Assembly (NCBI GenBank): GCA_965659415.1
Contig: CBFHVA010000005.1
Coordinates: 62,001 to 126,000 of the forward strand
From: Phaeocystidibacter sp965659415
GTDB lineage: Bacteria > Bacteroidota > Bacteroidia > Flavobacteriales > Schleiferiaceae
Direction: 5' to 3'
DNA: 64,000 nt
Part shown: positions 25,624 to 34,440 of the stretch, piece by piece
How the letters are laid out: every line of letters begins with the position of its first letter
Position numbering within the stretch: position 1 is the first letter of the stretch
Translations under genes and position numbers: made by a program
Notes under the pieces: model-generated
Databases searched by the model: none
What the model saw: only the letters and a program-made list of their open reading frames with translations
Told to the model about the DNA's origin: nothing

Positions 25624-27096
25624 ATGGCCCACTTAAGTAAAGTGATTGGTGAATATCTCACCTACGACGATGTACTACTCGTCCCAGCTTACTCAGAAGT
25701 GCTACCACGAAATGTGGATATCAGCACGAAGTTTACACGCAATATTGAATTGAAAACACCAATCGTATCCGCAGCGATGGATACGGTTACCGAATCGTCC
25801 ATGGCTATTGCCATTGCTCAAGATGGTGGTATTGGTGTCCTTCATAAGAATATGACTATTGAGCAGCAGGCCATGGAAGTGCGCAAAGTGAAGCGTGCTG
25901 AATCAGGAATGATTTTGGACCCTGTTACCTTGGGTCCATCTGCGACTGTTGAAGATGCCAAGGCCATGATGGCCGAGTATAAAATCGGTGGTATTCCAGT
26001 CGTTAATGATGATCGCACATTGGTAGGTATCATTACCAATCGTGATTTGCGTTTCGAACGTGACGATAGGCGTGCAATCCGCGATATCATGACCCAAGAG
26101 GGGCTCATAACTACCACGGAGAACACCTCGATGGAAGAGGCCGAAGATATTTTGCAGCGCCATAAAATTGAGAAACTCCCCGTAGTAAAAGAAAATGGTA
26201 AGCTCGTTGGTTTGATTACCTACAGAGATATCTCTAAAATGAAAATTAAGCCGAACGCGTGTAAGGACGAATACGGCAGGTTGCGTGTTGCGGCCGCATT
26301 GGGCGTTACTCCAGATATCATTGAGCGCGTTACAGCCTTAGTTGAGTCGCAAGTAGATGCTGTAATTATTGATACGGCTCATGGACATACCAAGGGTGTT
26401 GTAGATGCCCTCAAGGCGGTTAAAGAAAAATTCCCAAACCTTGAAGTTGTAGTTGGGAACGTGGCTACTGCTGAGGCGGCTAAGTATTTAGTAGAAGCAG
26501 GCGCTGATGCGGTAAAAGTGGGTATCGGTCCGGGTTCTATTTGCACCACGCGTGTAGTGGCCGGAGTAGGAGTTCCACAGTTGAGCGCTGTCATGGTAGT
26601 TTCTGAAGCTCTTAAAGGAACCGGTGTGCCTGTGATTGCAGACGGTGGTATACGGTTTACGGGCGATATTGTTAAGGCCATTGCAGGCGGCGCAGATTGC
26701 GTGATGTTGGGCTCCTTATTGGCAGGTACTAAAGAATCTCCAGGCGAAACCATCATTTTTGAAGGAAGAAGATTCAAGTCATACCGAGGCATGGGGTCCG
26801 TTGAAGCCATGCAGCAAGGTTCTAAAGATCGCTACTTCCAGGACGTTGAAGATGACATCAAGAAATTGGTTCCTGAAGGAATTGTTGGTCGTGTCGCCTA
26901 TAAAGGCGAAGTGTCTGAGATGATGTATCAGTTCATTGGTGGACTTCGCGCTGGAATGGGCTACTGTGGGTCGAAGGATATCGAGACACTCAAAGAGAAT
27001 GCTCAGCTTGTTCGCATCACCTCCGCTGGGGTAGCTGAGTCTCACCCTCACGATGTAACCATCACACGAGAAGCTCCAAACTACAGCAGGTCTTAG
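25624..27096 (+). CDS. guaB: IMP dehydrogenase
   Basis: 490 residues from the ATG at 25624 (MAHLSKVIGEYLTYDDVLL); the open frame begins at a TTG 12 bases earlier but the ATG is preferable. The catalytic barrel is interrupted by two CBS domains (about residues 95-215, GGIPVVNDDRTLVGIITNRD and EKLPVVKENGKLVGLITYRD). The active-site loop is GPGSICTTRVVAG with the nucleophile Cys307; the MGSVEAM flap and RVAYKGEV follow. It converts IMP to XMP with NAD+, the committed step of guanine nucleotide synthesis. Followed by a strong terminator. Confidence 0.97.
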   Translation: MAHLSKVIGEYLTYDDVLLVPAYSEVLPRNVDISTKFTRNIELKTPIVSAAMDTVTESSMAIAIAQDGGIGVLHKNMTIEQQAMEVRKVKRAESGMILDPVTLGPSATVEDAKAMMAEYKIGGIPVVNDDRTLVGIITNRDLRFERDDRRAIRDIMTQEGLITTTENTSMEEAEDILQRHKIEKLPVVKENGKLVGLITYRDISKMKIKPNACKDEYGRLRVAAALGVTPDIIERVTALVESQVDAVIIDTAHGHTKGVVDALKAVKEKFPNLEVVVGNVATAEAAKYLVEAGADAVKVGIGPGSICTTRVVAGVGVPQLSAVMVVSEALKGTGVPVIADGGIRFTGDIVKAIAGGADCVMLGSLLAGTKESPGETIIFEGRRFKSYRGMGSVEAMQQGSKDRYFQDVEDDIKKLVPEGIVGRVAYKGEVSEMMYQFIGGLRAGMGYCGSKDIETLKENAQLVRITSAGVAESHPHDVTITREAPNYSRS

Positions 27097-27125
27097 TGTA
27101 CAGAACACTATCTATAGTAACTGAA

Positions 27126-27152
27126 AAACCCGCAGAGATGCGGGTTTTTTTT
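27126..27152 (+). terminator. Rho-independent terminator of guaB
   Basis: Perfect 8-bp stem AAACCCGC / GCGGGTTT, 6-base loop, then a run of T to 27152, touching the stop codon of the converging gene. Confidence 0.9.
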
Positions 27153-28182
27153 ATGCTTCATTTCGGATGGACTCCTCCAACTGTTCTATGTTCTTATAGG
27201 CGTCTTGAAAAAACTGATAGCGGTATTTCTCTCCCACTGAGCTAATTAATGTAGCCTTACTCATCATATTTTTGAACCAACCCTTGGTTTGCTCCGCATA
27301 ACCATTGTGCGTGGTTTCAAGCATGTTAAATGTGTGGTGACCCAAAAAGACGGCATTCATTCCTTGAATTTCGACTAAAGCGCAGTTGGTAGTTAGTTCA
27401 ATTTCGCTGATATATACTTCGTAATTACCCGCTTGAGGATCTTGAGATTTCCGACCAAGTGCTGCATACTTTTCAATGCGCTCCATGAGCTTCCTAATAT
27501 CGCTGGTTACCGCAAGAGCATCATCTGTAGTATCGAACAGTCCAGATTCCCAATAGTATTGGATTTGTCGTAGTGTGCTCAGAATGGTTGATCTCGACCA
27601 AAGTTCAGAAGAATGGATCTTCTGATATTCAATGAGTATTTGCTTACCCAACTCAATTAAATTCTCAGGGATTACGTCGTCGCTGAACTTTTGATGGAGC
27701 ATTTCCTCATTGTTCATGATAGATCGCAACCAATAAAACATCTTGAAATCGGCTACGCGACCGATACTGACGTTGTGGAAAATCGGTATGTCTTGACTAC
27801 AATAGAAAATCTTTGCGTTAGGATCTGAAGAGATTTTTCGCAGGTTCTCTATGACGCGCTGGAGATAATTTTCCATGCTCCGGATTTCAGGTGAGAGCGG
27901 AGAATAACCAAATTGTACCACACCCTTCGCGTCTTCCGATAGCCCTCCCAAAGAGATATGGTGACTCCTAGCCAAGGTGTAGGCCTCGTCCAATGTTAAG
28001 GGAGTTTCGCCCCTAATCCGCCGATAAGCACTGTCCATGCTAATGTCAAGGCGTTCGGATAACTCCTGAGCTAATGACGTAGATTCGGGAAGGATGGATT
28101 TTATCTGGGCTAAAAAACCGGCCTGTACACTTTTATTTTGAGAGAGCTCTTTTTTTTCTCGCATGGCTTGAGAATCGACCAT
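27151..28182 (-). CDS. BetR-like helix-turn-helix regulator
   Basis: 343 residues. Residues about 28-75 form a helix-turn-helix: SLAQELSERLDISMDSAYRRIRGETPLTLDEAYTLA, the form seen in BetR-like proteins of Bacteroidota. The remaining 260 residues are a predicted soluble sensing or oligomerising domain with no recognised family; a Met-rich C-terminus (NMMSKATLISS). No signal peptide. The start may also be the Met at residue 5 region. It is divergent from the CsgG-like gene and may regulate it, which is inference from position only. Confidence 0.65.
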   Translation of the reverse strand: MVDSQAMREKKELSQNKSVQAGFLAQIKSILPESTSLAQELSERLDISMDSAYRRIRGETPLTLDEAYTLARSHHISLGGLSEDAKGVVQFGYSPLSPEIRSMENYLQRVIENLRKISSDPNAKIFYCSQDIPIFHNVSIGRVADFKMFYWLRSIMNNEEMLHQKFSDDVIPENLIELGKQILIEYQKIHSSELWSRSTILSTLRQIQYYWESGLFDTTDDALAVTSDIRKLMERIEKYAALGRKSQDPQAGNYEVYISEIELTTNCALVEIQGMNAVFLGHHTFNMLETTHNGYAEQTKGWFKNMMSKATLISSVGEKYRYQFFQDAYKNIEQLEESIRNEA

Positions 28183-28338
28183 TTAATATTGGGAAATATC
28201 ACAAATCTACATTTTCTATTTGCATTATTCGCAAATTCAGAATGCCTCGTACAAGACGCCTTGCGCTGATTACGGATATGTACTAATCGCATAAAGGTCA
28301 CTCTGGATTATCCGTTATGCTGGCCTAGCAACATGCTT

Positions 28339-28346
28339 TAGGTTTG
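28339..28346 (+). promoter_or_regulatory. Probable -7 box of the CsgG-like gene
   Basis: TAGGTTTG matches TAnnTTTG and lies 23 bases before the ATG at 28370. The -33 position reads ATG rather than TTG, so the call is moderate. Confidence 0.45.
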
Positions 28347-28369
28347 CTGTGTAATCAAAACTCAGAGCC

Positions 28370-29491
28370 ATGAAAAAGTTTGCTCTTATTTTATGTACAT
28401 CAGTAATAACTGCTTTCAATGCCAATGCACAGAGCGGTTCAATGGACAGCAACAAAGAAAGCATTGCTGTATTAAGTATGGATTCCAAAGGACTAAACAT
28501 CGATAATATTTCGATGGGTAATCTGGTGCGTTTGGAATTAGAAAAAACCCAACGCTATGAAGTACTCGATAAGTATGACGTAGCGCACATCATGGAGGAA
28601 GCAGGAATTGACGTTTCCACTTGTTTTGGAAAGAATCAATTGGTTGAGGCAGGGGAAATTCTCCATGCAGATAATATGCTCACAGGAGCGGTGGAGAAGT
28701 TCGGTGATAAGATCATTTTCACGCTGCGCTTAATCGATGTGAGTGAAGCGAAAATCGAGCGCACATCAGTCATTGAATTCATCAATCAGATTGAGGATAT
28801 ACAGGTGATGACCACCCTGATTGTTCAGGATATCCTCGACATTGAAAAAGATCAAGTGAAATATGAGATGTTGGCGAGCTTTGATCAGCCTATAACCAAC
28901 AGTCGTACTTCAGTAAATCTCAATGGACCACGCTTTGGTATTCAATATTTTGACGGTCAGATTGGCCGTAGACTTATGGATTCCGAAGACGTTGGAGGAT
29001 ACGGCATGAATACACCGATAATGTCTGTTTTCGGCTATCAATGGGAGAAGCAGTACATCAGTGCCGGCGAGTTTCAAGCCCTTTTTGAATTTATTCCAAC
29101 CGTTAATGGAATCGAAACAGGTAACCCAACTTTCAGCTTGACCGTACTACATGGCATGCGCTATAACGGATGGGAACTGGGATTTGGTCCGGCCTTTAGA
29201 GTAGCTCGGATTGGAAGAGGTTATTATGATGGCGAAGGTATTTGGAACCTTAGTGATGAGGTGCCAGATGGTTCGGGATACCAGTTGATTGACAACATCG
29301 ATAGTCGAGGAGCCGTAAAGCTGAACACTGGATTGATTGTAGCATTAGGAAAGACGATTCACTCAGGATACCTAAACTTCCCAATCAACATATACTGGTC
29401 ACCAAGTCCTCAACTTAACTCTAACATATTCGGTCTTATTCTCGGGTTCAATATTGCTAAATCACCTGTGAGTCGCGTACCGAATAACTAG
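28370..29491 (+). CDS. Exported protein with CsgG/TolB-like N-terminal domain
   Basis: 373 residues. Signal peptide about 1-20 (cut after NAQ). Residues 30-165 follow the CsgG/DUF-like pattern: SIAVLSMDSKGLNID, then RLELEKTQRYEVLDKYDVAHIMEEAG, and ADNMLTGAVEKFGDKIIFTLRLIDV. In related proteins this domain sits in the periplasm and senses or builds outer-membrane channels. The C-terminal 190 residues alternate polar and hydrophobic residues with aromatic-rich strands (YGYQWEKQYISAGEF, GLILGFNIA), possibly a small beta-barrel. Function unknown. Terminator follows at 29519. Confidence 0.65.
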   Translation: MKKFALILCTSVITAFNANAQSGSMDSNKESIAVLSMDSKGLNIDNISMGNLVRLELEKTQRYEVLDKYDVAHIMEEAGIDVSTCFGKNQLVEAGEILHADNMLTGAVEKFGDKIIFTLRLIDVSEAKIERTSVIEFINQIEDIQVMTTLIVQDILDIEKDQVKYEMLASFDQPITNSRTSVNLNGPRFGIQYFDGQIGRRLMDSEDVGGYGMNTPIMSVFGYQWEKQYISAGEFQALFEFIPTVNGIETGNPTFSLTVLHGMRYNGWELGFGPAFRVARIGRGYYDGEGIWNLSDEVPDGSGYQLIDNIDSRGAVKLNTGLIVALGKTIHSGYLNFPINIYWSPSPQLNSNIFGLILGFNIAKSPVSRVPNN

Positions 29492-29518
29492 GCCTCTAAC
29501 CAAACCAATGGCCAGGAT

Positions 29519-29551
29519 AAGCTCCACGTTTTGTGGGGCTTTTCTTTTTTC
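29519..29551 (+). terminator. Hairpin terminator
   Basis: AAGCTCCAC / GTGGGGCTT stem with one G-T pair and a 5-base loop, followed by T-rich sequence into the stop of the converging acs gene. Confidence 0.8.
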
Positions 29552-31462
29552 TTAACCATTTAATTGGCCCTTGATAATTTCATCTACCACATCAGGGTCG
29601 AGCAGGGTTGAGGTATCGCCCAACTTTTCAGTTTCTCCTTCGGCAACTTTGCGTAAAATTCGGCGCATAATCTTTCCAGATCGTGTTTTTGGCAATCCCG
29701 TAACAAACTGAATCTTGTCAGGCTTGGCAATTTTTCCAATTTCTTGAACCACGGTTTCCACGATTTCAGCATGAAGGATGTCTTCATTTGAAGTCGCATT
29801 TTTCGTAACCACGTATGCGTAAATGCCTTGTCCTTTGATATCATGTGAGTATCCAACCACTGCAGATTCAGCTACATTTTCATTTGCATTAATTGCATTT
29901 TCAATTTCAGCCGTTCCGAAGCGGTGACCGGAAACATTGATAACGTCATCCACGCGTCCAATAATCCGGAAGAGTCCATTCTCGTCGCGTTTTGCGCCAT
30001 CGCCTGTGAAGTAATATCCTTGATAATGACTAAAATAGGTCACTCTACATCGTTCGTGATCGCCATATGTAGTGCGCAGCATACTTGGCCAAGGACGCTT
30101 GATGCAGAGATAACCTTCCACTAGGTTCTCTTCGATTTCCTTTCCTTCTTGATCGATGAGCACGGGCTCAATACCGGGTAATGGTCTGCCCGCATGGGCT
30201 GGCTTCATCGGGCTGTGTTCACCTAGACCTGAGATCATGATACCGCCCGTTTCCGTCTGCCACCAGGTATCTACAATCGGACATTTCTCCTTACCAACAT
30301 GGATATAATACCATTGCCAAGCTTCCTCGTTAATTGGTTCACCTACTGTGCCAATCACCCGCAATGAATCCAAACTGTAGGAGAGCACGTGGTCATCACC
30401 CATGGCCATTAATGCACGGATAGCGGTTGGAGCAGTGTAGAATTGGTTCACCCCGTACTTATCACAGATTTGCCAAAACCTTCCTGGATCTGGAAAAGTT
30501 GGAACCCCTTCAAACATGACGGTTGTTGCGCCATTCAATAGAGGACCATACACAATGTAGGTGTGACCCGTTATCCATCCAATGTCTGCTGTGCACCAAT
30601 ACACATCGCTTTCTTCATATTGGAATACATTCTTAAAACTATACCCCGCATACACCATGTATCCGCCACATGTGTGAACCACACCTTTAGGTTTGCCTGT
30701 TGATCCTGAGGTGTAAAGAATGAATAGCAAATCTTCACTGTCCATTGGCTCTGCCGGACATTCCTTGGAAACACCTTCTAATTCATTATGTACCCAATAG
30801 TCGCGGTTTTCTTTCATATCAACGGCCCAATTCGTGCGCTCGGCCACCAGTACAGTTTCAACAGAGGGACAGTGTTTTAGGGCTTCATCAATGATTCGCT
30901 TTACGGGAATCTCTTTAGCACCACGGTAAAGGCCATCGCTGGTGAGTACCATTTTGGCTTGAGCGTCATTGATTCGATCGGCGAGAGAATTGGCCGAGAA
31001 TCCTGCGAATACCACCGAGTGAACAGCACCGATTCGCGCACATGCAAGCACGGAGATTGTCAACTCAGGAATCATGGGCATATATATGGCTACACGATCT
31101 CCTTTTTCAACACCTCTGTTCTTGAGAACGTTAGCCATTTGACATACTTTCTCATGTAATTCACGGTAGGTATATCGAACAAAGCGCTCCTTTGGGTCGT
31201 TGGGTTCCCAGATTAAAGCCAGCTTGTTTCCCCGTTCTTCTAGATGGCGATCGAGGCAATTTTCTGTAATATTCAATTGAGCATTGACGAACCAGTTTAC
31301 ATTGGGCTCATCGAAATTCCATTCACAAACTCTTTCCCATTCCTTCTGCCAAGTGAAATTTTCACGGGCTATATCGCCCCAGAATTTATCGGGATTTTCT
31401 AGACTGTCCTTATAGGCCTTTTCGTATTCTTCCGGTGAGGAGATGGAATAGTGACTACTCAT
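29552..31462 (-). CDS. acs: Acetyl-CoA synthetase (AMP-forming)
   Basis: I place the start at the ATG at 31462 (MSSHYSISSPEEYEKAY), giving 636 residues; the open frame runs to 31516 but that extension contains the terminator hairpin of the upstream pckA gene. ANL-family marks: the P-loop motif ILYTSGSTGKPKGV, VDTWWQTETGG, the hinge RIIGRVDDVINVSGHR and the C-terminal acylatable Lys in KTRSGKIMRRILR. It joins acetate and CoA through acetyl-AMP. Downstream of pckA on the same strand but separated by a terminator; both serve growth on acetate or amino acids. Confidence 0.96.
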   Translation of the reverse strand: MSSHYSISSPEEYEKAYKDSLENPDKFWGDIARENFTWQKEWERVCEWNFDEPNVNWFVNAQLNITENCLDRHLEERGNKLALIWEPNDPKERFVRYTYRELHEKVCQMANVLKNRGVEKGDRVAIYMPMIPELTISVLACARIGAVHSVVFAGFSANSLADRINDAQAKMVLTSDGLYRGAKEIPVKRIIDEALKHCPSVETVLVAERTNWAVDMKENRDYWVHNELEGVSKECPAEPMDSEDLLFILYTSGSTGKPKGVVHTCGGYMVYAGYSFKNVFQYEESDVYWCTADIGWITGHTYIVYGPLLNGATTVMFEGVPTFPDPGRFWQICDKYGVNQFYTAPTAIRALMAMGDDHVLSYSLDSLRVIGTVGEPINEEAWQWYYIHVGKEKCPIVDTWWQTETGGIMISGLGEHSPMKPAHAGRPLPGIEPVLIDQEGKEIEENLVEGYLCIKRPWPSMLRTTYGDHERCRVTYFSHYQGYYFTGDGAKRDENGLFRIIGRVDDVINVSGHRFGTAEIENAINANENVAESAVVGYSHDIKGQGIYAYVVTKNATSNEDILHAEIVETVVQEIGKIAKPDKIQFVTGLPKTRSGKIMRRILRKVAEGETEKLGDTSTLLDPDVVDEIIKGQLNG

Positions 31463-31493
31463 ATGATCTGCGTTTCGATAGGACGCAGAAGAT

Positions 31494-31521
31494 AAAAAAA
31501 AGGGTGCACAAGGCACCCTTT
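31494..31521 (-). terminator. Hairpin terminator of pckA
   Basis: Perfect 9-bp stem AAAGGGTGC / GCACCCTTT (31499-31507 with 31513-31521), followed on the minus strand by a T-run (31494-31500). It lies 23 bases after the pckA stop and inside the apparent 5' extension of acs. Confidence 0.88.
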
Positions 31522-31543
31522 ATATAGCAGATTAGAATCAACG

Positions 31544-33157
31544 TTAGACTTTGGCCTTGGCTTTTGGTCCGCCTTTTAGGATATCATCACTTGCACCTTC
31601 GGCAAACTTGCTAAAGTTGTTTTCAAATTTCTGAGCTAGGCTCAGTGCAGCGCTATCGTAGGCGTCGGAGCTGCTCCAAGTCGACTTAGGATCCAAAATC
31701 TCATCCGGTACATCTGGGCATGTTGTAGGCATATGCAAGCCAAAGATTGGATGCTCCGTATACGGTACATCATTAAGTTGACCGTTGAGGGCTGCTGTGA
31801 TCATCGCGCGGGTGTAGCGAAGTTTGATACGCGATCCCGTACCATAAGCTCCACCGGACCAACCCGTATTCACAAGCCATACATTCACACCTGCTTCTTG
31901 CATTTTCTTGGATAACATCTCGGCATATATGGTAGGGTGAAGTGGCATGAACGGTGCGCCAAAGCATGCACTGAACGCTGCTACCGGCTCATCAATCCCC
32001 GCCTCAGTTCCCGCAACTTTTGCTGTGTAACCTGAAATGAAATGATAAGCCGCTTGTCCAGGTGTGAGTTTAGACATTGGAGGTAAAACTCCCGTAGCAT
32101 CAGCCGTTAGGAAGAAGATATTCTTCGGATTGTGACCTACGGATGGAACTTGAATGTTCTCAATGTGGTCGATAGGATAGCTCACTCGAGTGTTCTCGGT
32201 AATCGATTTGTCATGGAAGTCTACTTCATTAGTTCCTTCCTTGTATACGATGTTCTCTAGTAACGCACCTGGTTTGATTGCGTTGAAGATGTCAGGCTCC
32301 TTTTCCGCACTTAGGTCGATGGTCTTCGCATAACATCCTCCTTCAAAATTGAAAATAGCATTGTCTGCGGTCCATCCGTGTTCATCGTCACCAATCAACT
32401 TTCTGTTTGGATCAGCAGAAAGAGTGGTTTTTCCTGTGCCGGAGAGACCGAAGAATATGGCAGTATCTCCTTCTTTACCAACATTGGTAGAACAGTGCAT
32501 GGAAAGTGTGTTCTTGTGGTGAGGCAAAATGAAATTCAAAGCAGAGAAAATTCCCTTCTTCATTTCCCCCGTGTATCCAGTTCCACCAATAAGTGCCACT
32601 TTCTTCGTGAAGTTTAGTATGGCAAAATTGTGTTGACGGGTTCCGTCAACCGCCGGATCAGCCATAAACCCTGGAGCATTAATAATGGTCCATTCTGGAT
32701 CAAAAGAGCTGAGCTCTTCGTCGCTCGGATTGATGAACATATTACTAACGAACAGATTGCTCCAAGGAAGCTCATTGATCGCGCGAATGTTCATTTTGTA
32801 CCGCGCATCGGCACAGGCATACACATCTCTTGCATATATTTCCTTTCCAGAGAGGTAAGCAGTTACTTTCGCATACAGACGGTCGAAAGCCTCTGGATCG
32901 AATCCAATGTTGATGTCGCCCCACCAAATATGGTCTTCTGTAATTTCGTCGCGCACAATGAAACGATCTTTAGGAGAACGACCGGTGAATTCACCAGTAT
33001 TGATACTAATCGCCCCAGAATCGGCACGCTTGGCCATGTTTTTTTCGATGCTGATCTCTGCAAGCTCATCTGGACTTAAATTCCAATGAACCTGCGCATC
33101 CCGTATACCCAATCCCGTGAGGTCAGAATTGGACGGTTTGATCCCTTGATTACTCAT
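31544..33157 (-). CDS. pckA: Phosphoenolpyruvate carboxykinase (ATP)
   Basis: 537 residues, normal length. Kinase-1a P-loop GLSGTGKTTLSADPNRKLIGDDEHGW, the ring motif RSPKDRFIVRD near residue 55 and the GGTGYTGEMKKGIFS oxaloacetate/PEP site are present, as is the adenine-site region of the ATP-dependent class. It converts oxaloacetate and ATP to PEP, CO2 and ADP, the entry to gluconeogenesis. Cytosolic. A -7 box CAAAATTA (plus strand) at 33189-33196 sits upstream. Confidence 0.97.
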   Translation of the reverse strand: MSNQGIKPSNSDLTGLGIRDAQVHWNLSPDELAEISIEKNMAKRADSGAISINTGEFTGRSPKDRFIVRDEITEDHIWWGDINIGFDPEAFDRLYAKVTAYLSGKEIYARDVYACADARYKMNIRAINELPWSNLFVSNMFINPSDEELSSFDPEWTIINAPGFMADPAVDGTRQHNFAILNFTKKVALIGGTGYTGEMKKGIFSALNFILPHHKNTLSMHCSTNVGKEGDTAIFFGLSGTGKTTLSADPNRKLIGDDEHGWTADNAIFNFEGGCYAKTIDLSAEKEPDIFNAIKPGALLENIVYKEGTNEVDFHDKSITENTRVSYPIDHIENIQVPSVGHNPKNIFFLTADATGVLPPMSKLTPGQAAYHFISGYTAKVAGTEAGIDEPVAAFSACFGAPFMPLHPTIYAEMLSKKMQEAGVNVWLVNTGWSGGAYGTGSRIKLRYTRAMITAALNGQLNDVPYTEHPIFGLHMPTTCPDVPDEILDPKSTWSSSDAYDSAALSLAQKFENNFSKFAEGASDDILKGGPKAKAKV

Positions 33158-33188
33158 GAGTTAAGAATCGACTTGTTGGGTTAAGTGG

Positions 33189-33196
33189 CAAAATTA
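33189..33196 (-). promoter_or_regulatory. Probable -7 box of pckA
   Basis: On the minus strand TAATTTTG matches TAnnTTTG, 31 bases before the start codon. No clear TTG at the -33 position. Confidence 0.45.
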
Positions 33197-33219
33197 GAGA
33201 CTTTGAACGGAAATCGGTT

Positions 33220-33612
33220 TTAATTTCCCGACTTTTCACGAACAATGTTAAGTATGAGTAAAGCCCATGCGAAGATGAGCAAGGTACCGCCTAGAGGTGT
33301 TACCAGTCCTAGAAAGCTGAAATCCGCACCCATCAAGACATCGAGCGATAACAAATATATAGAACCCGAAAAGCAGATTGTTCCGCTGAGCATGAGTACA
33401 AACACCCATTTTCTCGCTTGCGGAAGTATGCTCAGAACGAGGAAGGCAAGGGCATGGTAAACCTGATAGCGCACAGCAATTGAATAGGCATCCATTATGC
33501 CCGGTTCGAGTCGAGCTTTTAACGCATGTGAACCAAATGCACCTGCCACTACAGCGAGTAACATCAATGTAGCTCCGGCGATGAGGTAGTTTCTCTTTGC
33601 TGATTGAACCAT
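33220..33612 (-). CDS. DUF423 (YgdD-like) membrane protein
   Basis: 130 residues with four membrane helices. The family block is LAVVAGAFGSHALKARLEPGIMDAYSIAVRYQVYHALA near the N-terminus, followed by FSGSIYLLSLDVLMG and VTPLGGTLLIFAWALL. These small inner-membrane proteins are widespread and their function is unknown. The start lies 49 bases inside the end of the upstream DUF4476 gene, in another frame; a start further in (Met at residue 17) would still overlap little. Translational coupling is likely. Confidence 0.9.
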   Translation of the reverse strand: MVQSAKRNYLIAGATLMLLAVVAGAFGSHALKARLEPGIMDAYSIAVRYQVYHALAFLVLSILPQARKWVFVLMLSGTICFSGSIYLLSLDVLMGADFSFLGLVTPLGGTLLIFAWALLILNIVREKSGN

Positions 33613-34340
33613 TCTAAAAACTGATTTTCATATTCTGGGTAAGCGAATGTATCACCCAATTGTTCATAATCATCTGGATTGCTGCATCTATTATATAGAG
33701 TACGCAACAATAAGAAACGAGCAGGGTCGAATTGTGAGTAGGTGGACAGTTGAGCTATTTCAGCTACACTGAGGATATTCTTGTCGGACCATTGAATGAT
33801 TAGCTGACTGCGACTAAACTCATAATCGGTTTGTTCGAGTTGCTGAATGAGATCTTCGAAGGAAGAAGCGCTATTCATTATAGTAGGTAAGGCAGCCTGA
33901 AAAGGCTCAGCTAATTCTGGGGATAACGAATCAGCTAGGATTGGAAGGTTTGAAGTTGGAGCCTGCTCAGGGCTAATAGTTGTGCCGGCCCAAGTAACCC
34001 ACTGTAGGGTCTGATATTGAGAGTCTCTTCTCAGACTTTCTGATCGATAGAAGAGTTGATATCCACCCAAGCCATTTTCCTCAATCAGGTAGCAGCGACT
34101 TTCATCAGGGCCTAAGGTGATGTACTTGTTTAATAAAACCGAGTCGTGACGAATAATAGTCACCCGTTGAGTTGCACTAGCAGGAATTTCCAGTTGAAAC
34201 TGTGACTGGGAGGTCGACGTTACCGCGGAGTCAAGCGCAATTTTAACAGGGAAGGGCGAGCTAATTTGGAGATTCTGAGCCTGCATAGTACAAGTAATCA
34301 AGCTAGTAAGAATGAAGGGTAGAATCCGTTGCACTTTCAT
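33564..34340 (-). CDS. Exported DUF4476-domain protein
   Basis: 258 residues. Signal peptide 1-21 (cut after MQAQ). The last 90 residues match the DUF4476 pattern: FEDLIQQLEQTDYEFSRSQLI, LSVAEIAQLSTYSQFDPARFLLLRTLYNRC, YEQLGDTFAYPEYENQFLEW. The N-terminal part (about 25-110) is a beta-rich domain that in related proteins sits before DUF4476. Found in Bacteroidota periplasmic proteins; function unknown. Overlaps the DUF423 gene by 49 bases and is divergent from the saccharopine dehydrogenase gene. Confidence 0.8.
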   Translation of the reverse strand: MKVQRILPFILTSLITCTMQAQNLQISSPFPVKIALDSAVTSTSQSQFQLEIPASATQRVTIIRHDSVLLNKYITLGPDESRCYLIEENGLGGYQLFYRSESLRRDSQYQTLQWVTWAGTTISPEQAPTSNLPILADSLSPELAEPFQAALPTIMNSASSFEDLIQQLEQTDYEFSRSQLIIQWSDKNILSVAEIAQLSTYSQFDPARFLLLRTLYNRCSNPDDYEQLGDTFAYPEYENQFLEWFNQQRETTSSPELH

Positions 34341-34358
34341 CGAAGCAAGCTAATAAAA

Positions 34359-34384
34359 AATGCCGCTTAAGCTTATTTGGCATT
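34359..34384. promoter_or_regulatory. Dyad in a divergent promoter region
   Basis: AATGCC and GGCATT arms with a 14-base centre that includes GCTTAAGC. It overlaps the region where the -33 element for the gene at 34441 would lie. A regulator site or a minus-strand attenuator hairpin are both possible. Confidence 0.3.
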
Positions 34385-34394
34385 GTTCAATTTA

Positions 34395-34402
34395 TAACTT
34401 TG
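34395..34402 (+). promoter_or_regulatory. Probable -7 box of the saccharopine dehydrogenase gene
   Basis: TAACTTTG matches TAnnTTTG, 38 bases before the ATG at 34441. The TTTG further upstream (34376-34379) is at a shorter spacing than usual. Confidence 0.45.
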
Positions 34403-34440
34403 AATTCCATTAATTGTGAACTCGTGAACGCTAAACCTGC

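Noticed and set aside
31463..31516. N-terminal extension of acetyl-CoA synthetase
   Set aside because: The segment contains the pckA terminator hairpin and does not match the family; the ATG at 31462 is used instead.
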